A stretch of 5,180 nt of DNA. It comes from Thermoplasmata archaeon (GTDB taxonomy: Archaea > Thermoplasmatota > Thermoplasmata > Lutacidiplasmatales > UBA184). The translations under genes were made by a program, and so were the position numbers. Under the pieces are notes generated by a model. It saw nothing but the letters and a program-made list of their open reading frames with translations. It ran no database searches and was not told the origin of the DNA. The stretch is from contig JAKIVW010000138.1 of NCBI GenBank assembly GCA_022750355.1, positions 1 through 5,180 of the forward strand, in the 5' to 3' direction. This document shows, one piece after another, positions 1 through 5,180 of the stretch (the first letter of the stretch is position 1; every line of letters starts with the position of its first letter).

Positions 1-1
1 C

Positions 2-1684
2 GACCTCCTCGAGATGTCGATCGAAACGACGCGGGCGGACTGGGTACACGCGACCTACATCAATGACGACACCCAATCGCTTGCGGCGAGGGCCAATGCC
101 CGGCTGATCGCGTCGACCGTCCGATGGGCCAAGCAGTCCATGTCCCTCTCGCCGACGGACGTTGGGCCGGAAGAACGGCGCAAGATGAAGCTACTGCGCC
201 TCAGCCTCTCCCTCGTCGCCCCCGACGACCCTCGAGAAGGGGAGGAGCTCTCCCGCACCGTCGCGGAGATGCAGGGAACCTACGCGAAAGGGCGGCACGT
301 GCCCACGGGCGCCACGGAGGCCGTGGACCTCCAGGGGCTTTCACGGATCTTGACCGAGAGCCGCGACCCGGTCCGGCTCGAGGATGCCTGGAACGGATGG
401 CACCGGGTCGGACGCGAGATTCGGGCCCCGTTCGTGCGGTATGTCGAGCTCGCCAATCGGGGCGCCCGGGGTCTCGGATTCCCGGATATGGGCGCGATGT
501 GGCGCTCCAAATACGACATGGCTCCCGAGGATTTCGCAGCCGAGGTCGAGCGGCTGTGGCAGCAGGTCCGGCCCCTCTACGAGACCCTCCACGCCTACAC
601 CCGGATGCGGCTCCGGGCCGCGTACGGGCCGGAGCTTGTACCGGAGCGAGGGCCGATCCCGGCCCACCTGCTTGGGAACATGTGGGCCCAGTCCTGGGAA
701 GGGATCTTCCCGTTGGTCGCTCCGGCCGATGCCGCGCCGGGGTTCGACCTGACCCAGATCTTGGCGACCCGCAACACCACGCCCACGGAGATGGTGCGGT
801 ACGCGGAGCGATTCTTCGTCTCCCTGGGGCTTGCCCCGCTCCCCGCCTCGTTCTGGGAGCGCTCGATGTTGGTCCGCCCCCGCGACCGAGAGGTCGTATG
901 CCACGCCAGCGCCTGGGACCTCGACCTGGTGGACGACCTCCGGATCAAGATGTGCATCGAGATCACGAGCGAGGATTTCCAGACGATCCACCACGAGCTC
1001 GGGCACAACTACTACCAGCGGGCCTATTCGCATCAGCCGTTCCTGTTCCGCGAGAGCGCCCACGATGGGTTCCACGAGGCGGTGGGCGATACGATCGGTC
1101 TCTCGGTGACTCCCGAATACCTGGTCCAGGTCGGGTTGCTCGACGCCGCTCCCGACGCGAGCCGCGACGTCGGTCTCCTGCTCCAGCGGGCGCTGGAGAA
1201 GGTCGCCTTCCTCCCGTTCGGTCTCGTCGTGGACCGGTGGCGCTGGCAGGTCTTCTCCGGCCAGATCGCCCCCGCCGACTACAACCGCACGTGGTGGGAG
1301 ATGAGCGAACGATACCAGGGGATCCGCCCCCCTACGCCCCGGGGAGAGGAGGAGTTCGACCCGGGGGCAAAGTACCATGTACCGTCCAACGTTCCCTACA
1401 TGCGGTATTTCCTCGCGCACATCCTTCAGTTCCAATTCCATCGGGCCCTCGCTCGGGAGATCGGGTTCGAGGGGCCGCTCCACCGCGCCTCGATCTACGG
1501 TTCGAAAAAAGTGGGCGAGCGTCTCGGAGCGATGCTCGCCATGGGTTCACGGAACGCGTGGCCGGACGCCCTCGAGGCCGTGACGGGAGAACGGCGCATG
1601 GACGCCCAGGGACTGCTGGATTACTTCGCCCCCCTCCAACGATGGTTGGAGGATCAGATCCGGTCGGCTCCGAAAGGCTGGTGA
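2..1684 (+). CDS. M2-family zinc dipeptidyl carboxypeptidase (ACE homologue), 5'-partial
   Basis: A zinc metallopeptidase of family M2, which removes dipeptides from peptide C-termini. Residue numbers count from the ATG at 14. The zinc site is HELGH at 327-331 with the third ligand E355 in FHEAVGD, 27 residues after E328 as in human ACE. CHASAW (H297, A298) matches the substrate-binding strand. Q226 (MWAQSW), K453 and Y462 match ACE Q281, K511 and Y520, which hold the substrate carboxylate; H455 and Y465 match H513 and Y523. This predicts true dipeptidyl carboxypeptidase activity. The family resemblance runs to the C-terminus (YFLAHILQFQFH, EGPLHRASIYGSK). The only cysteines, C296 and C314, match the ACE C352-C370 disulfide. 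S431 replaces R489 of chloride site 1. The ATG at 14 has no ribosome-binding site and the preceding codons (DLLE) are open and family-like, so the gene probably begins off-window; a signal peptide cannot be judged. It is one ACE domain, not the tandem somatic form. Confidence 0.95.
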   Translation, partial: DLLEMSIETTRADWVHATYINDDTQSLAARANARLIASTVRWAKQSMSLSPTDVGPEERRKMKLLRLSLSLVAPDDPREGEELSRTVAEMQGTYAKGRHVPTGATEAVDLQGLSRILTESRDPVRLEDAWNGWHRVGREIRAPFVRYVELANRGARGLGFPDMGAMWRSKYDMAPEDFAAEVERLWQQVRPLYETLHAYTRMRLRAAYGPELVPERGPIPAHLLGNMWAQSWEGIFPLVAPADAAPGFDLTQILATRNTTPTEMVRYAERFFVSLGLAPLPASFWERSMLVRPRDREVVCHASAWDLDLVDDLRIKMCIEITSEDFQTIHHELGHNYYQRAYSHQPFLFRESAHDGFHEAVGDTIGLSVTPEYLVQVGLLDAAPDASRDVGLLLQRALEKVAFLPFGLVVDRWRWQVFSGQIAPADYNRTWWEMSERYQGIRPPTPRGEEEFDPGAKYHVPSNVPYMRYFLAHILQFQFHRALAREIGFEGPLHRASIYGSKKVGERLGAMLAMGSRNAWPDALEAVTGERRMDAQGLLDYFAPLQRWLEDQIRSAPKGW

Positions 1685-1760
1685 CCGGGCCGTTCCCGAC
1701 CGCCCTCGACCGAAACGGTCGCGGTTCGGCCAAGAGCTAAGAGCCGGGTCCACGGTGCAA

Positions 1761-1766
1761 GGGAGG
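1761..1766 (+). promoter_or_regulatory. Shine-Dalgarno-like GGGAGG
   Basis: A purine run complementary to the 16S rRNA 3' end, 3 bases before the ATG at 1770. It favours that ATG over the GTG at 1755, which would lie upstream of the site. The spacing is shorter than the usual 5-9 bases, so the support is moderate. Confidence 0.45.
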
Positions 1767-1769
1767 CCG

Positions 1770-2252
1770 ATGCTGCTCGGTGCCGGCGAGAACATCCTTC
1801 GAAGCGAGTATGCGGTCCTGCTCGAAGGCGAGTCGACCGCCGTCCTTCCTCGGTCCGTCGGAGTCCTCTATCTCACCGGGTTCCGCTGCGTGTACGAGAC
1901 GAATCCCTCCCGAGGGGTGGTCCGGAACTTGGTCCGGGGGCGTGAGACGGTGACCGTCCTCGACGCCGCGCTCACCCTCGTCCGGAACGTCTCCGTGATC
2001 CGCCCGCGCCTCGGGCGACCCCGGCTGCACCTGGAGGTGCATCGGGCGCGACTCACCTTCGATGTCCTCGACCCGGACGCTTGGCAAGCCGCGATCGCGG
2101 ACGCGCGGCGGTCCGTTCCCCCCGCCCACGCGCCCCCGACCACGAGCACCCACACCATCGAGCGACAGGTGGTCAAGGTACGCTGCCGGTTCTGCGGCGT
2201 CCTCGCGAACGAAGTGGACGGTCGCTGCCCGTCGTGCGGGGCCCCGCTCTGA
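1770..2252 (+). CDS. GRAM/PH-like domain protein with C-terminal zinc ribbon
   Basis: A 160-residue, apparently soluble protein of unknown function. Residues about 5-115 are rich in short beta-strands. The stretch GVLYLTGFRCVYE (about 31-43) resembles the strand pair of GRAM and related PH-like domains, whose usual pattern is G-x-L-Y-L-T-x-x-R. A Pro/Thr-rich linker (about 116-128) follows, then a compact zinc ribbon with C139-x2-C142 and C153-x2-C156, ending at L160. GRAM/PH-like modules usually bind lipids or proteins, so a membrane-associated or adaptor role is possible, but this is inference. I chose the ATG at 1770 because GGGAGG (1761-1766) lies just upstream, though the 3-base spacing is short. 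A GTG at 1755 in the same frame would add five residues but has no ribosome-binding site. The gene follows the peptidase by 85 bases on the same strand and may or may not share its transcript. The coding call is firm; the domain call is moderate. Confidence 0.8.
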   Translation: MLLGAGENILRSEYAVLLEGESTAVLPRSVGVLYLTGFRCVYETNPSRGVVRNLVRGRETVTVLDAALTLVRNVSVIRPRLGRPRLHLEVHRARLTFDVLDPDAWQAAIADARRSVPPAHAPPTTSTHTIERQVVKVRCRFCGVLANEVDGRCPSCGAPL

Positions 2253-2259
2253 GGTTCGG

Positions 2260-3870
2260 CTAGAACGGTAGTTCCCTCAGCAAACGGTCGAACCCGCTCC
2301 GGGCGAGGTACCATCCGAGGGCGGTGAATCCGACGGCGATCGAGACGCAGACGATGGCACCGGGGACGGCGCCGGTGCCGGCGGCCCCCAGCGCCAACGC
2401 GCCCGGAATGAGGATTGCGAACAGGATGCCCATCCCCGAGGTCGACGCGGCGATCATCGCCGCGGGGCGCAGATATTGGGGTCGAGGTCGCTCCTGGAAA
2501 TCCGAGAAACGGGCGGCGAAGAGCAGTCCCCAGAACCCGACGGCCACCGCCGCGGCGCACCCCACGAGCACCATCCCACCGGCCGGCAGCCAGGAGAGGC
2601 CGAATACGACCGCCGCCGCGACCGAGACCCCGACGGTCACGACCAGGGCCGGGAAAAGGACCGAGACGGTCTTGGCCCGGAATACGGAGCGGCCGGTGAC
2701 CGGGGCGGCGTAGAGGGTCTGCACCGCCCGACGCTCCTGCCCGACGCTCGTCGTGCCCAGCAGCAGGGCGAGGAACCCTCCCGCCCATCCGACGAAAACC
2801 AGGGCCCAGGTCGGAGCCAGGCTAGACCCCGACCCGCCTCCGTCCTCGACGAGGATGACGATGAAGATCACGATCGGGACGACCAACATCGGCAACATTT
2901 CCCGCCGACGGGCGAGGCCGTGGAAATCTTTCGTGACGATCGCCGCTTCGGCCCGAGAAAGACCGAGGGCCGAGAGGAACGGGTGCTGGCTGGCGTATTC
3001 GTGCGCGTTGAAGCTTACCTCGACGGACGTAACGACCCAGTACCGGATCCGGAGCTGGGCGGCGATAAAGAGCAACAAAGCGGCGAAGACGAGTTGGGCG
3101 CCGACGAACAGGAGGGCGAGTCCCGCGTCGCCGGCCAGCCAGAGCGTGAGGGCGTGGGTGGACCAGAAGACGGGGATGACGCTCGAGAGGGCGCCGAGCG
3201 TGTTCAAACCATGCAGGGAGTCGAGGAGGAAGACCGGGTTGAAGGCGAGCTGGAGCGCCAGGACGAGGACGAGCAGCGACGCGGCCCGGACCACCAGGGA
3301 CAGCCGGCCCCGTCGCCCCCCCGAGGAGCCGATCCGTTGCGTCGCGGAGCGTACCATCTCGACCAGGAACGCCCCCTCGAACAGACCGACCACGCCGAGG
3401 AACGCGACCAGGACCACCGTCCCCCCCAACCCCACGTCCACCGCCAGGGCCGCGACCGGCCCGAGGATGAACGCGAGCGCGGGAGAGTAGGTGTACGCGA
3501 TCGCGGTCGAGGAAGCGAGGACGTACTCCCCCGGCGTGACCGGCAGCCAGTTGACGGCATCGCTGCCGGCGAACTTGGACGTAGCCGTCAATTCGAACAG
3601 GACGCCGGCCACCAGGACGGTCGCGACGGCGAACAGCGGGACGAACGGGAGCGCCGTCGTCAGCAGGGGGAGCGCGAGCGCCGAGACGCGCGACGTCGGT
3701 GAAACCACGGCCAGGGTCAAAGAGAACAGGGCGAAGAACGCCGCCAAATCGGCGACCGCGAAGATCACCGGCCGTGCGAAAAAGCTCGTCGGGTCGGAGG
3801 TACTGCGGCCCGATCGGATCTGGCTCGCGACCAACGCGCCGGCGATCCGGCGCACCGTGTGCAGGTTCAT
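2260..3870 (-). CDS. ABC-2-type transporter permease, large two-half membrane protein
   Basis: A 536-residue integral membrane protein, the channel subunit partnering the ATPase just upstream. About twelve hydrophobic segments are visible, near residues 34-58, 66-92, 117-142, 147-171, 192-213, 250-272, 326-342, 352-372, 402-424, 428-452, 473-495 and 499-522, with a weaker one near 227-247. It splits into two halves of similar plan: two helices, a loop with PVT (110-112 and 390-392) and an alanine seven residues after the Thr, then four helices. A basic loop (ARRREM, 320-325) lies between the halves, and FQERPRPQYLRP (458-469) precedes the last helix pair. The start is the ATG at 3870, 8 bases after the ATPase stop, so translational coupling is likely. 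The same frame stays open much further upstream, but there it only shadows the ATPase gene. The substrate cannot be told from sequence; lipid, drug or peptide export are all possible. It converges on the zinc-ribbon gene with 7 bases between stops. Confidence 0.88.
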   Translation of the reverse strand: MNLHTVRRIAGALVASQIRSGRSTSDPTSFFARPVIFAVADLAAFFALFSLTLAVVSPTSRVSALALPLLTTALPFVPLFAVATVLVAGVLFELTATSKFAGSDAVNWLPVTPGEYVLASSTAIAYTYSPALAFILGPVAALAVDVGLGGTVVLVAFLGVVGLFEGAFLVEMVRSATQRIGSSGGRRGRLSLVVRAASLLVLVLALQLAFNPVFLLDSLHGLNTLGALSSVIPVFWSTHALTLWLAGDAGLALLFVGAQLVFAALLLFIAAQLRIRYWVVTSVEVSFNAHEYASQHPFLSALGLSRAEAAIVTKDFHGLARRREMLPMLVVPIVIFIVILVEDGGGSGSSLAPTWALVFVGWAGGFLALLLGTTSVGQERRAVQTLYAAPVTGRSVFRAKTVSVLFPALVVTVGVSVAAAVVFGLSWLPAGGMVLVGCAAAVAVGFWGLLFAARFSDFQERPRPQYLRPAAMIAASTSGMGILFAILIPGALALGAAGTGAVPGAIVCVSIAVGFTALGWYLARSGFDRLLRELPF

Positions 3871-3878
3871 CGGAGGCC

Positions 3879-4703
3879 CTACTTCGACAGGGCCGTGACG
3901 ACGTCGGAAAGGTCCCCCGTCTCCGTGAGGGAGAGGAAGACGTCCTCGAGGTCCGAGCTCGACATTCCCGCCCGGTTCCGGAGCGCGTCGACGGTTCCCG
4001 ACGCGATCACCGATCCTTTTCGCAGGATGACCACCTGGTCGCAGATCGCCTGGGCGATCTCGAGCACGTGAGTGCTGAACAGCACGCCGACTCCCTCGAT
4101 CCGGGCGAGGTTCCGCAACACCTCCTTGACGACCCTCGCGGACCTCGGGTCGAGTCCGTTGAGCGGCTCGTCCAAGATGAGCAGCCGGGGATGGTGGACG
4201 AGGCCGGCGATCAGGGCCACTTTCTGCTTCATCCCTTGGGAGTAGCCGCTGATGAGCGAGTTCTCGTGGCCCGAGAGCTCCAGGCCCGTGAGGAACTGCT
4301 CGATGCGCGCCGTCCGGGTCGCCCCATCGAGGCCGTATAGGTCGGCGACGAAGTCGAGATATTCCGCGCCCGTCAGAAACTCGTACAGGGACGTGGATTC
4401 GGGAACATAGCCGATCGCCCGTTTCACGGCGACGGGGAACCGCGTGACGTCCTGGCCGAGGACACGGATCGACCCGATCTCGGGGCGGACCAAGCCCAAG
4501 ATCGCTTTCATCGTGGTGGACTTTCCGGCGCCGTTCGGCCCCAAGAGGCCCACGATCTGGCCTGCCGGGACCGAGAAGCTGACGTCCGAGACCGCCCGGA
4601 CGGTTCCGTACGACTTGGTGATGTGATCCACTTCGAGCATCGGTCCGGTCGACCGGAGCAAAAGCGGGGTGGCCGACCCACTCGAAGGGGGAGCGATCGA
4701 CAT
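3879..4703 (-). CDS. ABC transporter ATP-binding protein
   Basis: A 274-residue cytoplasmic ATPase that powers the downstream permease. It has Walker A GPNGAGKST (55-63), a Q-loop region GYVPE (98-102) with Glu in the Gln position as is common in drug-resistance (DrrA/CcmA-like) exporter ATPases, the signature YSQGMKQKV (154-162), Walker B LLILDEP (174-180, catalytic E179), D-loop LNGLDP (181-186) and H-loop H212 in LFSTHVLE. A C-terminal tail (LEDVFLSLT, 252-260) is typical of this exporter group. All catalytic motifs are intact. The start is uncertain. The ATG at 4703 adds a 21-residue Ser/Pro-rich leader before the usual family start, which is M22 (ATG at 4640, MLEVDHITKSYG). A GGTGA 9 bases upstream supports 4703; family length supports 4640. 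A perfect palindrome sits just 5' of the 4703 start and may regulate the operon. The stop at 3879 is 8 bases from the permease ATG, so the two genes form an operon. Confidence 0.93.
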   Translation of the reverse strand: MSIAPPSSGSATPLLLRSTGPMLEVDHITKSYGTVRAVSDVSFSVPAGQIVGLLGPNGAGKSTTMKAILGLVRPEIGSIRVLGQDVTRFPVAVKRAIGYVPESTSLYEFLTGAEYLDFVADLYGLDGATRTARIEQFLTGLELSGHENSLISGYSQGMKQKVALIAGLVHHPRLLILDEPLNGLDPRSARVVKEVLRNLARIEGVGVLFSTHVLEIAQAICDQVVILRKGSVIASGTVDALRNRAGMSSSDLEDVFLSLTETGDLSDVVTALSK

Positions 4704-4707
4704 GGAC

Positions 4708-4726
4708 GCTTCTCACCGTGAGAAGC
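4708..4726 (-). promoter_or_regulatory. Perfect 19-base palindrome upstream of the ABC operon (operator or 5' hairpin candidate)
   Basis: GCTTCTCAC and GTGAGAAGC flank a single central base, so both nine-base arms match perfectly. It starts four bases upstream of the ATG at 4703. As DNA it looks like an operator for a dimeric repressor. As RNA it would fold into an eight-base-pair stem with a three-base loop that buries the GGTGA likely to serve as ribosome-binding site. No T-run follows it on either strand, so it is not an intrinsic terminator. Its function is inference. Confidence 0.5.
4716..4720 (-). promoter_or_regulatory. Possible Shine-Dalgarno GGTGA for the ATPase start at 4703
   Basis: On the minus strand GGTGA (4720 down to 4716 within the palindrome) is followed by nine bases and then ATG. 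GGTGA is part of the full anti-Shine-Dalgarno complement GGAGGTGA. It supports the longer ATPase start and lies inside the hairpin-forming palindrome. A five-base match has little statistical weight. Confidence 0.3.
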
Positions 4727-4764
4727 GGGCGGGGGCTCTTTACTCCGGCCGTTCGGGCCGCGCC

Positions 4765-5180
4765 TTAGTTGTCGAGAGGGACGCCCAGGCCGGAGTATTC
4801 CGAATCGAACGAGCCGCTGGCCCGCTCCGACTCGGCCGGTCCCGCGGCGAGGTACGCGACCGGTCGGGCCGGTCCACTGGGACGGAGCGCATCCGCGACC
4901 GCCACCAGGAGTTCGTACGCGGCATCCTCGGAGTCGGTGGTGTCTCCCTCCGCTCGCCCGGAGGTGGTGTAGATCCGCAGGGAGCCTCGTTGGGCCCCGA
5001 GGAGAACGGTCCCGCTCCCATCTCGGTGCGCCCAGGACAGCAAACGCTGCGACGGGCGCTCGACGACGCCGACCCAGCGCAATCCCCCGAACCATCGCCC
5101 GGTCAGGCGGGCGAGGATCGCTTCCGGTTCCAGACCGAGCGGAACCGCGATGCGCGCCACCGAATGGAGTTCGGTCTCAT
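4765..5180 (-). CDS. Unrecognised small protein, 5'-partial at the right edge
   Basis: An open frame of at least 137 residues that I cannot assign to a family. From a GTG at 5160 it would give 131 residues, but that GTG has no convincing ribosome-binding site and the frame stays open to the edge (codons for ETELHS precede it), so the gene may start off-window. Numbered from the GTG, the N-terminal part (about 1-65) looks like an alpha/beta fold: an amphipathic helix (EPEAILARLTGRWFGG), then likely strands (WVGVVE, RLLSWAHR, GTVLLGA, SLRIYTT). An acidic stretch and helix follow (DSEDAAYELLVAVADALR, about 81-98), then a low-complexity Ala/Gly/Ser/Pro tail ending GLGVPLDN. There is no membrane segment, signal peptide or cysteine motif. 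Its stop lies 61 bases upstream of the ATPase ATG on the same strand, so it may be cotranscribed with the transporter, but the palindrome in the gap could mark a separate promoter. The coding call rests on frame openness, length and absence of a better overlapping frame. Confidence 0.65.
   Translation of the reverse strand, partial: ETELHSVARIAVPLGLEPEAILARLTGRWFGGLRWVGVVERPSQRLLSWAHRDGSGTVLLGAQRGSLRIYTTSGRAEGDTTDSEDAAYELLVAVADALRPSGPARPVAYLAAGPAESERASGSFDSEYSGLGVPLDN

Noticed and set aside
341..1483. A 380-codon antisense frame opposite the peptidase
   Set aside because: No recognisable motif, and it mirrors the codon bias of the real gene.
1707..1721. Short inverted repeat CGACCG-AAA-CGGTCG between the peptidase and the zinc-ribbon gene, considered as a terminator
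   Set aside because: Only six base pairs and no following T-run; such hairpins are frequent by chance at this GC content.
124..1740. A 538-codon open frame on the plus strand in a second frame over the peptidase gene
   Set aside because: The translation is dominated by Arg, Pro and Gly with no domain pattern, while the overlapping frame is an unmistakable M2 peptidase. It is a by-product of high GC.
2476..3702. A 408-codon plus-strand frame opposite the permease, rich in Glu, Asp, Arg and Gln
   Set aside because: The charged, repetitive composition is what a hydrophobic GC-rich membrane protein gives on the opposite strand; the permease frame has clear helices and motifs.
3871..4716. Upstream part of the permease frame, which stays open across the ATPase gene and could suggest a fused 818-residue protein
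   Set aside because: The translated extension is Arg/Pro/Gly-rich with no domain, and overlaps an intact ATPase in another frame. The ATG at 3870 is the natural permease start.
4736..4743. GTAAAGAG on the minus strand, considered as an archaeal TATA box for the ABC operon
   Set aside because: It matches the archaeal TATA consensus poorly and has no clear BRE; it is only mildly AT-rich against the background.
4508..5095. A 195-codon minus-strand frame overlapping the unknown gene and the ATPase start
   Set aside because: Arg/Pro/Gly-rich translation that runs out of frame into the ATPase Walker A region; it is a shadow frame.

Overview
This is a compact, GC-rich window (roughly two thirds G+C) with five protein-coding genes, no RNA genes, no mobile elements and no CRISPR array. 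High GC produces long spurious open frames on both strands; codon logic and family motifs pick out the real genes. I lean towards a high-GC archaeon (for example a Thermoplasmatota-like lineage), because of the small protein with a C-terminal zinc ribbon, the lack of recognisable bacterial -35/-10 promoters and the weak Shine-Dalgarno use. A high-GC bacterium such as an actinobacterial, chloroflexotal or gemmatimonadotal lineage cannot be excluded without a search.

Left half, plus strand. Bases 2-1684 carry an almost complete M2-family zinc dipeptidyl carboxypeptidase, a homologue of animal angiotensin-converting enzyme (ACE). Its frame is open through the left edge, so the true N-terminus, and any signal peptide, lies outside the window. 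After an 85-base gap, bases 1770-2252 encode a 160-residue protein with a GRAM/PH-like N-terminal domain and a four-cysteine zinc ribbon at the C-terminus.

Right half, minus strand, convergent with the left half and separated from it by only 7 bases between stop codons. Reading right to left: a partial, unrecognised gene (from the right edge to 4765); a 61-base gap holding a perfect 19-base palindrome; an ABC-transporter ATPase (4703-3879); and, 8 bases on, its large membrane permease (3870-2260). ATPase and permease form a clear two-gene ABC-2-type transporter operon. The permease appears to be built from two related six-helix halves. The unrecognised upstream gene may belong to the same transcript.

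No striking new system stands out. The points most worth a second look are the ACE homologue, which keeps the catalytic and substrate-carboxylate residues and one conserved cysteine pair but has lost a basic residue of chloride site 1; the palindrome pressed against the transporter's start codon; the GRAM-like/zinc-ribbon protein; and the unknown gene at the right edge.
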